Translations under genes and position numbers: made by a program
Shown: in pieces, positions 13,313 through 26,219 of the stretch
Position numbering within the stretch: the first letter of the stretch is position 1
Layout: every line of letters starts with the position of its first letter
Assembly: GCA_006937955.1 (NCBI GenBank)
Contig: SSNP01000006.1
Location: 6,246,571 to 6,310,570 of the forward strand
DNA: 64,000 nt
Direction: 5' to 3'
DNA from: Pachypanchax playfairii
Lineage: Eukaryota > Chordata > Actinopteri > Cyprinodontiformes > Aplocheilidae
Notes under the pieces: generated by a model
What the model saw: only the letters and a program-made list of their open reading frames with translations
Told to the model about the DNA's origin: nothing
Database searches by the model: none

Positions 13313-16300
13313 ATGTGTGAAACTCCCCAGGATGGAGTCTCAGAGATGTTGGAACTTCTCCACATTGATCTGGATGCTGATGCAGAGAACAGGAAAACTG
13401 TGAATGACAAAGCTTCGTGTTCTGTAAGTGGTTAAAACCCAGATTTGTGATCATTATCTGTTTCTCCTCTTTTTCTAACTTTCTAGATACATTAGAGATT
13501 ATTATGATCTGAAACCATCATGTTTCACAGCTACGCTGCATGTTTTGTTTTTAATTTCCTGAACAGAGGAATGTGTTGAGGAAGCAGAGGAACTGGGAAA
13601 GGCAGCTGGCTGTGAAGAAAAGCAGGAGGAGAGATGAGAAACAGAGGCGGCGGTTCAATCGGGAGCAGGAATCTGGTAATCAGATAGAAGCTGCCGCACC
13701 GCAACCTCTTAGCTTCTAGCTAACATCTTAGTTCAGTTGTGTTTAATGATCTTCTCTTCATGCAGGTGGTAAAACTGACCATCTTCAGCTCTCCAAACGA
13801 GTCCTGAAGGCAATCACCAGAGAGCGTTTATCTGAGGCTCGGTCCACAGGACTCAGACTGTGTGTTGACCTCAGTATGACTGACTGCATGTCTAACAAGG
13901 TGATCCAACGTTAGAACTTTGGATTTTTTCAGTGTCAGAAAAATGAAATCTAGACATCATGGTTTAAAAACAGACTTTATTTATGCAGGAGAGCCAGTGT
14001 TTATAAAACAGGGAGATGATGATGTAGACTCATAGAGCGTGAAGACCGTGTTGTTTTAGCTAATTGTTGCAGGAATCTGATTGTTTTGTTGACAGAAAAA
14101 AATCAGATTCTAATGGAAACAGTCCAAATCCACATGTAGGTATTTACTGTGACACAATTTGTTCATCAGCAGTGAAAGAGTCAGATTGCTCAGTGCTGTC
14201 TGAAGTACTTCTTGGGGAGAGACTCATGTTAGTCCAGCTAAATAAGCAAACACGCATGTTTCAAGACCCACTGCAGTTTGCTTATTGCCGTGGAGTTGGA
14301 GTGGAAGGCACCATCATACACCTGCTTCAACAAACCCACTGTCATCTGACCAAAGCAGGCAGCACTCTGAGGATCATGTTCTTAGATTTCTCCAGTGTCT
14401 TTAACACAATTCAGCCTGTGCTGTTGTGTCAAAAACCTCCAGAAGACACAGGTGGATACCTCCACAATCACCTGGATAAAAGACTACATCACAAACAGAC
14501 CACAGTTTGTGAAACTGAAGAGTTGTATGTCTGACCAGGTGATCAGCAGCATAGGAGCACCACAGGGGACTGTACTCTCACCATTTCTTTTCACTCTGCA
14601 CACCTCAGACTTTCAGTACAGGTCAGAGTCCTGCCATCTACAGAAATACTCTGATGACTCTGCAGTTGTTGGTGGACCAGAGATGGACCATACAGAGTAC
14701 AGAGAACTGGTGGACTGCATTGTGGCCTGGTGTGGGAACAATCATCTCATCTTGAATGTGAAGACAAAGGAGATGATTTGGAATTTTATGAAGAGCAGCA
14801 ACATGTTAAAACCCATTTCCATCATGGGAGAAGAAGTGGAGGTGGTGGAGGAGTATAAATACCTGGTGTTCACCTGGACAACAGACTGAACTGGAGACAC
14901 AACAGTGATGGTGTATTTAGGAAGAGAGAGCAGACTGTACTTCCTCAGGAAGTTTAGATCCTTCAATGTTTGGAGCAACATGTTGAAGATCTTTTATAAA
15001 AGTCTGTTGTGGAGAGTGTGATCACATTTGTAGTCACCTGTTGGGGGCGGAGCATCAGATCAGGTGACATGAAGAGGTCTAACAGATTGATAAGGAGGGC
15101 TGGTTCTGATCTGGGGACTGATCTGGAGTCTCTTGAGTTGATTGTCCAAAGGAGGATGTAGAACATGGAGAACCCTCATCATCCTCTTCACAACACAGTA
15201 ACTCAACAACAGTGTGTTTTCATATCTGCTGCAGCACAGACTGTGTAAAGATCTGGATTGTTGAACTTTAAACAGAGAAATCCCTCCAGATCAGCCTGTT
15301 CATACAGGGTTAAACAGAAGATCTGATTCCAGTTCAGAATAATTTCTTCACAACGTGTATTTCCAACCTGTTCAGGAGATAAGCCGACTGGCCGGCCAGC
15401 TGAGACGTCTGTACGGCTCTAACAAGAGGGCGACTCGTCCGTTCCACCTGATCCTGACAGACCTGAGGGAGAACGATCGACTCTACAGGGAGTGCGTTCG
15501 CATGAACGACGGCTTCCTCAACTACACGGTGATTATCTTCTCTACATCTTTCATCTTTGTGTAAACAGCTGGCAACTAGATTGTAATATGTATTTTTTTT
15601 TAATCTTGATTAATTACGTTTGATATTTTATATTCTTTAATTCTCAATTTTCTCACTTCTTACCTCCATAATTAAAACCAATATTAGTCTGAACATTTTT
15701 GTTTATGTAGATTCTCATTCATACAGGTCAAGAGTTTTTTTATTAACACTTTGAGAATTGAGATAATATGAACATTCACTGTTTTTTTTTTTTTTCTTGT
15801 GTTTTAGATGGAAATAACAGAAGAAAGCTGTTTGGACCTGTTCCCTATAGAAACGGTTGTCTACCTCACTCCAGATGCTGAAGAAGGTTTAACAAATTTG
15901 CCTGTTTTCCTATCTGAAGTGAAGCTTTTCAGAAGAACTGCAGATTTTTTTTATAAAACATGTTTTGTCCAGCGGAGGGCGCCATTTAACCAGCATTTAC
16001 TCACCAGTCATCCAAAGAGAAGCTACAGACACACAGGATTAAAAACGCTGTACTACATCTGTTTCTTTAAATAATTTCCGTGTTGTTTCTTCTTTTGTTT
16101 CAGCTTTAGAGACGGTGGATGCTAACACGGTGTACGTCCTCGGTGGTCTCGTGGATGAGAGCATTCAGAAGGTCTTTAAACACTTTGTACTAGAAAATCA
16201 AATACACCGTATAAACACAACACTTTCGTAGGAATGATCAACTGGTTTTTTGCATTTTGTATTAATGCATTCTTGATATTGATCACATTCCAAACTGCGG

Positions 16301-18063
16301 CTTTCATTTTCTGCGCCACTGTTAAAAAAACAGCTGACTGAGCTCATAGTAGTGTGTGTGTGTGTGTTCTTGTTTTTCTAACCTCCTGAGGACCAGTTTC
16401 CAGACATTTACTATCTTTCTGGGGTCCGAGGGTTCTTGTGGGGACCGAAGCCTGGTCCCCATGAGGGGGACTCCCCTTTTTAGGGTTAGGGGTTAGGTTT
16501 ATAGGTATGGTGTGAATAGAGTTTTAGTTAGTCTTAGGGTTAGTTATAGATCAGTAATGGTTAAGGTTAGTAAAAGGGTTTGAGTTAGGTATAAATCTAG
16601 TTACTAAAATCAATTAAAGTCAATGGACGGTCCCCATAAGGATAACAAAACAAACGTGTGTGCTCACAGTACGCATAGGAAAATTAATAGATTCGTAGCA
16701 TCAACACATGTAACGTGAAGCTTCAGTGTCCTGTTCAATGTTGTGGTTTTGGAGCTGAAGTCCTTCTTACTCTCCTGCAAACAATCCTGGTGTTTTTAAA
16801 CATCAACTAACTCATTAGAAGTAAAGTCATCAGAAAATCTGAACATAGTAAGAAGCTGAGTAAGAACTACAGTATGTGGGTTCAACGCTTGGAAAAAAAA
16901 TAATCAGAGGTGTATTTAAAGAGGCCCTTCCATTAAAAACAGTTTTTCTGAGGTTTCTGTTGAATATTTTAGCTCCACAGGTGTTCTTACCATCATAGTG
17001 GGTGTGAAAACAGGTCAACAACTTGTCTTTCAGTTTTAATCTCTCAAACTGCGCAGGTGGCGATAACACCTGATTTTTCCCGAGTCCGAACGGCCTGTAT
17101 CTGTTTCATCACAACTCCTTTGTTCGTTAGTTTTCGGCAGCTCCCGCAGTTGAAAACACGCCTAGCATGCTGCTGCTAAAAGCTGTTAGCATAAGACGTA
17201 GCAAACAGGAAGACACGAGGTCTGATGTTACCATGCGCAGCGGGGCAGGAAACAGTATACCTTGCTCACATAGGCTAGTTTGTTAGCCAATCAGAGTCCA
17301 GCAAATTTGAATAATGAATATGAACGAGCTGCTGACAAAGCAGCCTGACGGAAGGAGCCGGAACCATCCGAATTTTAATTCAGACAGATTGAAAAGTCTG
17401 TTAATCAGTATTTCCTGATGTTTTTTAGATATAAAATGTTTCATATTACTGGTTAATACTTAAGAAATAACCACAAAGTCCTTAAATGTGTATGAAATGG
17501 CCTCTTTAAAAACATTTTGCTGTGTTACACGTTCTGAGTCGCACCGTGTCACGATTTAGAGTCTGAACATTTTCACGACATACCAGATCTTACCTCTCGC
17601 CTGTCTTTAACGAGTCACATCATTGGCGTGCATATTGTGCACGCTGCGACGTAGCGACCTCAGCTAGCAGGTGAACCAATGACATCAAAGTGTCTGTATA
17701 CAGAAGTTGAGCCTGTCGAGAGCCAGAGAGCTGAGCGTCCGCACGGCGAGACTCCCCATCGACGAGTACATGGTGAAGAAAAACAACGCAAAGAACTTCC
17801 ACTCCAAGATTCTTGCAGTTAATCAAGGCAGGCAATACGTTTTATTTATGAGACTTTTAACATCTTCTATTGTTTTTACTAATTTGTTTGTAATATGTAA
17901 TTTTGTGTTGATAGTGTTTGACATCTTGTTGACTCTATCTGAGACTGGCAGCTGGACACAAGCGCTGCACGCTTGGTTCCCTGAAGGGAAGGGTTACATC
18001 ATCTCACCGGGAGATTCAGCACCGCCGCCAGCTGCAACACAGACTCATAAAGAAGAGAAATGA
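13313..18063 (+). CDS. trmt10b: tRNA methyltransferase 10 homolog B, complete
   Basis: Exons: 13313-13423, 13567-13675, 13766-13899, 15376-15528, 15808-15886, 16104-16171, 17704-17827 and 17915-18063, giving 308 residues (human about 316). All join in frame. The family is SPOUT, SAM-dependent and methylates N1 of purine 9 in tRNA; human TRMT10B is reported to make m1A9. A basic helical N-terminus (LRKQRNWERQLAVKKSRRR) precedes the SPOUT core. Core motifs include LCVDLSMTDCMSNK, SRLAGQLRRLYGSNK, ECVRMNDGF, VVYLTPDAE, VYVLGGLVDESIQK, TARLPIDEYMV and ILAVNQVFDIL; these match TRMT10B better than TRMT10A as I recall them. Intron 7 is only 87 bp and starts with GC. Intron 3 carries a LINE fragment, intron 6 a fish repeat and a MITE. 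A candidate AATAAA lies at 19759. Confidence 0.95.
14190..15245 (+). mobile_element. Jockey-type non-LTR retrotransposon fragment (reverse transcriptase)
   Basis: Inside TRMT10B intron 3. Frames shift between pieces: DPLQFAYCRGVGVEG, LDFSSVFNTIQP, then GAPQGTVLSPFLFTL and the catalytic-box region KYSDDSAVVG, followed by CGNNHLILNVKTKEM and EEVEVVEEYKYL. This is the palm of a CR1/L2/Rex1-like reverse transcriptase. Stops and frameshifts make it non-functional. It lies in the same direction as the host gene. The 5' end and endonuclease are missing. Confidence 0.85.
16355..16665 (-). repeat. Common fish 'GGTCCCCATAAGGATA' repeat
   Basis: The block has the usual 'tctaacctcctgaggaccag' start, a degenerate TTAGGG-like middle and the 'gtccccataaggataacaaa' end. 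A second copy, split by a hAT insertion, lies at 53818-55190 in the opposite orientation. Confidence 0.7.
16920..17505 (+). mobile_element. TTAA-flanked MITE, copy 1 (intact ends)
   Basis: The element is flanked by TTAA on both sides and has terminal repeats AGAGGCC and GGCCTCT. It is 586 bp, non-coding and sits in TRMT10B intron 6. TTAA target duplication is typical of piggyBac and Kolobok elements; the AGAG ends suggest the Kolobok side, which is inference. Other copies are at 26756, 29599, 31976, 40512 and 60835. Confidence 0.88.
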
Positions 18064-20866
18064 TGGAATTAATTTCAAGCTTTATACACAGTCTCATGTG
18101 GCAGGACATCAAAGCTCGTCATGAGAAGCGTCTCATTGAATTAACACTGTGGAACAGCTGTTTCCATGTTTCACGCTCTTTTTTTTTTTTTGTTTAAAGC
18201 TCATCTCATCGTCACAGATTCAGATCATTTCTTTGTTCTCCATAAGTTTGAACTGAGTTGGACAGGAAGCATCAACATGAAGTCAGGCTTTTTTATTTTA
18301 TTTTAAAAGTTGTTCTTGTGTTTATTTAAGAATCTTCAGCTTGAGATCCTGAATGTTTTATGTTACTCCTTCCAGATATTTTCTTTAAGGCACATTTTAC
18401 AGGGTTCCAACAGGGTCTTAAAAAGTCTAAAATTCATAACTTTAAATTTAAAGCCTTAAAAAGTATTAAATTCGTCAAGAATTTGGTACATCGTATTAAT
18501 TTTATTTAAGTCAAGTCTAAATTTTTTCCTGCTTGTAATTTAAACATGGGAAAGTGTGAGATCTGTACGTTTCGCAATTGGTTGAATGCCGTCCCTGACA
18601 ATCGATATGAAGCTGTAAACTTTGCTAGAAGACCATCCAGCGAGGAACCCTGGGTGTAAAGGCACTTAAGTCTCACTCTACGGTGGAAAAACCCTTGAAA
18701 CTAAGATTGGTGCTAAAGGGGAGGAGCTAAGATGTACACAGGATCAGACATATTTCAATGTTGTGAATGGTAAATGTCATTCAGACCAATCAAAGTGCTT
18801 TAACACTACAAGTTTTACTTTTACCCATTCACAAACTATGCAAATCACGGGCTACATGGGGTTCAGTGTCTTAGTCAAGGACACTTCGACATGTGGTGGT
18901 GGAAGCCGGGATCGATCCGCCAACCTTCCGATTGGAAGACGAGCGTTGAGGGTGACTTAATGTAGGAAGGTAACTGTTCTGGTTATCTGTTTTAATACAT
19001 GATTAATACAAATGTGATCTTTGATAACTAAGTTAATGAAAATAAAATATTTAGCAATTTTTGGATTATTTGACTCTCTGTTAATACATCATGTTGGTCT
19101 TAAATTACGTTCATAACAGTCAAAAATGTCTTTAAAAGATCTTAAATTGAACTTATAAAAACCTGCAAGAATCCTGATTTTAGTTTGTTTCCTGAAGCAG
19201 CTGTTGTATCTCTGCCGTGGGATCTGTCAGCCGATTACAAAAGAGTTTGGCACATTCAGTCTGGAATTTGTCCAGTGAAAGTTCCTCTTTTGGGTTGAAG
19301 TACAGTGAACTTGGAACAAACCAGCTCATATCTGACAAATATACCATCAGGGAGTCGGTTTTAAATTCCTAACTTGGACTGAAACATCAACGTCTGTGAG
19401 TCTTCAGTTGATTATTTTTTTTAGATTCTCCGTATTGTTTACAACAAATTGAATATTCAGTCTGACCTCAGAGATAAACAGTTCAGGGTTCGAGAGGAGA
19501 CGTAGCAAAATGACTCACATACTTTAATCCCTTATAAAGCGCTCCCTCCAAACAATCCGACAACAGAACATGCATGAAGCAAGGTTTAACTTTTAAAAAG
19601 TTTAACTGTAATTTTATTAAAAATTAATTATATTTAGATTGTTTTTTATCTGCAGCTGGTTCATGTTCTTCTTCTTGCTTCTGCTGCAAGTTTTCTCATT
19701 CAGTCTCTGCAGCTCTCAGTCTGTTTAATCTGTAATGATGCTCCACACACATGGAAACAATAAAGCTAAAAGATACAAAAAAACAACCCAGATTTCTTCA
19801 CTGCCTCGGGAGATTTGGACTTTAAAGTTTTTTATTGTTTCTTACGAAACACTGATGATTTAAGAGAACTAAATCATTTAATATTTCTTCTTTATTGAGA
19901 ACATATTTTATTTAAAAAATTCAAACTGTTCACATCTGATTTGTTTTGTCCAACTGGATTGTGTCCTGACTTTTATCTGATGACTTTTATATGTAAAATA
20001 TGATTTATATGACATTTTTTAATCTTTGGAGGAAAGTAGAATTAGTTCCACATTTCACAACATTTTATATCTTCTGATTTATTAAAATTGGTTAATTTCC
20101 TGATTATAGTTATTGCTAATAAAGAGTTCAAAATTTGGTTAGTTATTGGAACTAAACTTGTGGTTTGTTTCTTCAGAAAACTGCAGGGGAGGAGTTCAGC
20201 AGGCCCAAGTTAACAAACACATTATCCTCCTAAAACCAAAATCTGCTGAAGCTTTTGTAAACGTTGCTGTGGCAGCCTGAGAAATGTATTACTGAGATGT
20301 TCGTGCTTTGTGTTCTTGGTTTTACCTTGTAAACTTTTTGTGCTTTTGTTTAAACAAAGTGCAGAAACATTTCCTGGTGCTTATATTATAAGTGAGAAAA
20401 ATGCAGCCCTCGTATGAAACACATCTGGCCTTCCAAGTTGTCTAGTGAAAACAAAACAGCTTAAAATCAAGAACTAAAAACATTTGAGTGGTTTGGATAC
20501 ATGTGGGCTGTCTTAGAGGCACAATATGTAGAAATTTCAATATTATGCTTTTTAAAAATAAGGTAATACCGTAATTAGAAAGTTAAACATGTTGTTTACC
20601 ATAATTCCATATGTGAATTATTTCAATTTTAAAAAGTTATTAATCTTTTTTACATTTTTGATGGTGCAGCAAACTTGTAGTGCCCTTTTTTACCACTAGA
20701 GTGAGTATAAGCCAGTTTTTGGCCGATCTCCTGATCTGCTGCTCTGTGTGATGGAATGAGGAATAATACTAATTTCTGCCACCTTGTGGTGGTTAGTGGA
20801 AGTTATGAGGTTATGATTTTGCTCATTACTGCCACCTGGTGCCTGAAACAAAGCCATTATTTTCTA
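18064..20866. other. Region downstream of TRMT10B
   Basis: Probably includes the TRMT10B 3' UTR. There are interspersed-repeat fragments around 18400-18550, 18855-18955 and 19080-19170. No coding exon is recognised. Confidence 0.5.
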
Positions 20867-21186
20867 TAGGGTGGGCTATTTATATGGATACACCTTAATT
20901 AAATGGGAATGGTTGGTGATATTAACGTCCTGTTTGTGGCACATTAGTTTATGTGAGGGGGCAAACATTTCAAGATGGGTGGTGACCATGGTGGCCATTT
21001 TGAAGTTGGCCATCTTGGATCTAACTTTTGTTTTTTCAATAGGAAGAGGGTCATGTGACATATCAAACTCATTGGTAATTTCACAAGAAAAACAATGGTG
21101 TGCTAATGTCCCACAAACAGGACGTTAATATCGCCAACCATTCCCATTTAATTAAGGTGCATCCATATAAATGGCCCACCGTGTAT
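20867..21186. mobile_element. Palindromic MITE with ~75-bp terminal inverted repeats
   Basis: The left arm (from GGGTGGGCTATTTATATGG) and the right arm (ending CCATATAAATGGCCCACC) are inverted repeats of about 75 bp with a few mismatches, flanked by TATA/TA. The spacer has no transposase. From memory these ends match the family whose transposase fragment is at 1-400. Confidence 0.8.
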
Positions 21187-24100
21187 ATAGTATACCTTTA
21201 AAGTTTAAGCAAGAGTCAGTTATCACATCAAAGGAAAACTCCTGCAACGATTTGTGTTTTAAGGCCCGACTCGAATGCAGCAGGTAGAACAAAAACTGTG
21301 TTTTAAAAGGTTTATTGAAAACAGAACTATTATGGTAGTTCTTCTGGGGGCAGAGCAGACAATAGTTAGTCCAAAATACAGTCCAGAGTCTGAACACAGA
21401 TAATCATCTAGATAAACAGAATCCAAAAATCCAGATGAATGAAACAAATGTTGGTCAGATATTAACTTGACTGACAGTGATTTAATATGACTAGTGGGAG
21501 CAGGCAGAGGTGTAGTCATGAAGGCAGAGACAAGTTCATACATGATCTTCAAATAACTTGGTGCTGGAAAGTTTCTGTAGACTGTGAACAAACAAGGAGG
21601 TGACTCAGAGAATCAGGTGAGCACAGGAAATAATGGAAAACATGACTTGATCTGACCCAATTCAGAGAGGTTATAATATCCCTCCAGTGAGTTCTGAGCC
21701 TCTGGGGGAGGGGGTCCCTGTGAGACATGCCTAAAAAACCCCCATGGGGGTTAACTAGAATCCTGAACCACCTCAGCTGACTCTTCTCATTGCTGTTTAT
21801 ATTTATTTAAATGTCAATATAATCCGAATGATTATAAAAGTACTCAGTGTTTGGGTTCTGGGCTGAAGAACTGTCCTTTCAGTGCACCAGCTGTCTCTGA
21901 GCCCCGCCCACAGGCTGAATCAAACCTGCAGTCTTTACCATCATTTCACACAAGACTGTTTATTCACAGTGTCCGGGTGAACGTCACTCAAACGTCAAAA
22001 TGACCTGTTGAAAAAAGACTTTGCAACAAGACGACTAAAGAAAACAAACTGAAATGGGAGAGACTGAACTCTGCCTTGTCCTTGTTCCTCTGGTTGGCTA
22101 TGAATTCCTTCACCTTCTCCCCACAAAAAAACAACAACAATTGGTAAGATGTTTTCGTTATTGCAGAGAAAATATCAAATATCTCAAAGCCCGTTACGAA
22201 CCTACCTTTCCGGTTCCTCCAACTTTGCCCGTAATCCTCCTCAACGCCTCCAGCTGTAGTATCCAAGTTCATTCAACTTTTTAGTTTGTGGTTCAACTCA
22301 GTGGGAATTCACTGTACTGGGATTATGATACTGGATAGAGCAATTGTGGTTGTCAAGTATAATTCTGATATTAACATAACTCATCAACCACAGCAGGACA
22401 TGGTTTATTAAATAAAATAAAAGACAGATCTGATATTTTTGACATGTTGCCACAGCCTTGAGGTCACTGACACTTTATTGGCTGTCGAGCAGAATTCAGA
22501 AGAACTCCCAAATTTTTGGAACTTCAAACAAATATACATTTGAAACTTCACACAGCTCATTGTTTATGAAGTATTACAAAAAAATAAGAATTCTGCTTTC
22601 GCTTGGGTTCGTAAAAAAATCAGACAAAAGACTAAGTTGTGCAGATATGAATCATAGAATCAGTGTTTTATTTTATAATGAAGATGAAAAACACCAATAC
22701 TGACTTGATTAGATAAAGACCCTGTTACTACATCAAAAAATCAACCAGAATGTGGATGGTCTGTAAACAGTCTGGTAAGGTCTTGACTTCAGGTGTGTCT
22801 TAGGAATGCAATGAGCTCTTCCTTTCATGTAATAGAGCACAATGGTCCCTAAATTTCCAATCACCGGTCTATCTCAGGGTTCTGGTTGGAACATGGTGGC
22901 AGTGGTGGCAACGTATCTATGACATCAGGACCGGCCCTGAGCATAGGCCACTCAGGCCATTGCTATGCGACCCCTATCTGCAAGCCCTAACCTTAAACGT
23001 TCTGCTTTTAATGTGAAATATTCAGCTTTACAGTGTTTCCACGTGTATCTTTACATTTTAAAGCTAACCGTTGTATTAAAATGAGACATGTTGCTGCAGA
23101 ATTTTTGTTTTGTTCGGCTGAACAGAGCGAAACCTCGCGCATGCGTATTTGTCAGCTCCTCTGGGAAGCTGCGTGCATGTACTGTCGGGAGTAAGTCGCT
23201 GCGGAGCCCGGAAAAGGCTCCGACAGGTCGTTTGAAAACGCTCTCACAGGTTTTATTTTCTGGAGCTTTCAAAATTGACCTATAAGGTCGTATAATGTGT
23301 TGACAGGTTGGTTCAAACTTAAGCAGCTCAATATGTCCATCACAAAGAACTAATGGCAAATGGTCAAAGGTCTCTTTTTGACCTGTCACTCTTGGGGTCG
23401 TCCTCCATCATTGATTGGCTAATATCAGGTCCTTATGGGCTCTTATTGAACAACTCCTCTTAGGACTTGCTCCCCTCTTTTGGAACCTTGAGCTGCCTTC
23501 TAAGGAATACGTCTACCTCTTGTTAACATGAAATACAGTATATGGATAAACATTTTACTGAATGACTACAAACTACTACTACTTTATGACGTTCATTGGC
23601 ATTTATGCTGTTCAACTGGAAGAAGGGTTCAGGATAAACAAAATATTCGTGGTTCTAGAGAAGTTATTAAGAAAATACCTAATATGTGATAAACTATTGT
23701 TTAATTACCCCAGTTCCAAAGCAGCAACCTACAGGTTAATGGATTCTTTTGGAGGGAGGGTTTTTTTTTACTGGAAGCTTTAATCTCACATTTTCCATGT
23801 CAAAACCTGAACACTTTCTTTTCTCCTTAAAGTTCTGTTGCAATTAGCAAATTCCTTGGAACAGTTCCAGAAATCCCCACAATCAAGACAAGTGAAAAAA
23901 AACTTACCAGTACACTGTGGGAACTGCTTTAGATTTATTTGACCAATTGGATAGATGCCTACAAGTCATTGTAGTTCATCTGAGTGTAACAGAGCAGTTT
24001 TTATCTCAGCAAAAACACAGCTCCTTTTCTGATGAAGAAAATAACTCAGACTGTGAAGACCCAAATGGGTTCTTGCATTTCCTCATCATCATGCGTACCC

Positions 24101-26003
24101 CATGAGGTGATGCCATTTTTAAACTATGATGTTAAGACCAGCTTGTTTAGGGAAGGGAAGTAGCATTAAGAGAAAACCCCAGATGGTAAAAAAGTTTAAA
24201 ACATGTAACAATTTAATGATGAATAGTTGGACTAACAGTTACAACACAAAATAAGGACTCACCGTGTCCCCAAAATGTCCATAAACTCAACACAAAGTAA
24301 CAGAAGTAGCTCTCTCCAAAGGGAATATCAAGAGCTCAGGTTACAGACGTTCCACAAATGGTTTCACACAAACGGCCTCAGAACCACAGCGTCTGACAGC
24401 TTCAGCCAGACACACCAGACACGCGTGCGTAAATGCTAGAGCAGTCTAGTTCCAGACACCTGACAGTGACAGTGTGTGGGAGAACACCAGCAGAGGTGTA
24501 CAGTCAAGTAACCAGTGAGAAACAGCGAGATTTAGTGAGATGCCTGTATGATACCTCCAACTGTTTTGTGCATATATCCGTCGGAGCTGTGCATATAAGC
24601 GTATGGATTCTCTATGACGCAGGAACATGCCCAGCATCTATGTGCATATAAGTGTGTTGTGCAAATAAGCAAGTGTGTTGTGCATATAAGCGTTGACCAC
24701 TGTATATATATACATTATATATGCATATCTCTATATCTATATCTAGATATAGATATAGATATACTGTATGTATGCTTAGAGACAAAAATATTTGCTAAAC
24801 GGTTAGCATGTTTGGGAAGTGCTGTAAGCTAGCTTGTTTTAAAAATATTTTAAACAAATGCAATAGTTTTCAGTAGCACTGTAGATGGTTGTAGCTTTTC
24901 AAGAGAAATATAAAGTAGCACATTGTACACTGAAGATGATTAAACAGGTACAGACTGTCCTCCATGCAGAGCCGGCTCTGATGCACAAGGTGACGCCCTT
25001 CCTGTTTCCTTTTTAAGACATTAACTACACGTTTACAAACAGATTTTCAACAGCTACAAGTGACTGATGCATCTAACAGGATAAATCTGACAAAGATGTT
25101 AAAAAACATTATTACTGCAGCTAACATACTGGGAGCCATTTTTAATAGTCAATGAGATGGTGAGAAACATCTAACTTTCCAAATTACTAATCTGTTTGAT
25201 TATTCTGGTTTGATGCTCTGACTTTGGATTTTGGATTATAAGTATTATTTGCATAGTACAAGGAATTTGTCTTGGATGAAGATGTGCAGATAATAAATCA
25301 AAGCGAGAATAACAAATAAATGAATGTGACGTACCAGATATTGAGAATGAATAAGATCACTTCAAGGACCTTCATTATTGCTGTAGACTGTTTTAAAAAT
25401 AGGTCATAAATTTGTGCTGTTTTCCTCTAATAAATACAAACAGTTGGATCATCAAGTAAAATGTTACATTTTAAGTATTTCAGGACATGCAAAACAAATT
25501 ACATCTGGCATCATGTGCACAAAGGGATTTTTTTTGGTGGTCATAATAAGCAAGATGCTAAACTAAAAAGCTAATTATTAGGAGAATTTAGCTGAATGAC
25601 TGAGCACATTGTGGAGTTTACCTCTACTTTAACTCACTGTTTAACACCGTTATCAAACACATTACAACGCACTTCATTAGCAAACAGGCACAAGAATTAA
25701 TACAAGAAACAACATTTATGTTACATTCATATACATTTATTTAAGTGTCATATCAGATTTGTTCTTTTTTAATCCAGAATCATTCTCAACCGATTAATTT
25801 CCCTTAATGCTGCAGCATGAAAAACTTTATTAAAATGAGTATAATAATAAAAAAAGTGACGTGTTACAAAGCTACATTCTTGCTACATGAAATATGTGTA
25901 TTAAACAAAGAAACAACCTTTTAACAACGTCTTATAAGTACAGTCAAATACTTTATGGACACAAAGTCTCCTTCTTCTTCTACATTCAATCATTATCACT
26001 CAT
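21187..26003. other. Gene-poor stretch before the first chemokine gene
   Basis: Repeat scraps and A/T-rich sequence. Open frames at 21397-21152, 22272-21988, 22054-22284 and 23917-24105 have no domain I recognise and no splice context. A small VNTR lies at 24567-24690. Confidence 0.45.
24567..24690 (+). repeat. Irregular TGTGCATATAAG minisatellite and AT palindrome
   Basis: The motif TGTGCATATAAG or a close variant occurs five times (24567, 24588, 24641, 24658, 24679) with variable spacers. A (GATATA)-type self-complementary tract follows at about 24725-24765. Confidence 0.7.
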
Positions 26004-26219
26004 TTTATTTCCTGTACTTCCTTCTGCTCTAAACCTATTAGGCAAATCGTATAAAATAGTTGGTAGAAATACAAAATTAAAAAAGAAATAATGACATCAG
26101 AAGACAAGAAGTGTTTACATGCAACATACGTGTAGAATTAAGAAATGGTTGTACAGTTGTACATAAAGTGGCTCGTGTTTGCAGATATTAGCTTGTATTC
26201 TTTGGACTGCGGTGGGTCT

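Noticed and set aside
21988..22284. Overlapping 94- and 76-codon ORFs on opposite strands
   Set aside because: I could not match either to a family, and neither has exon-like borders.
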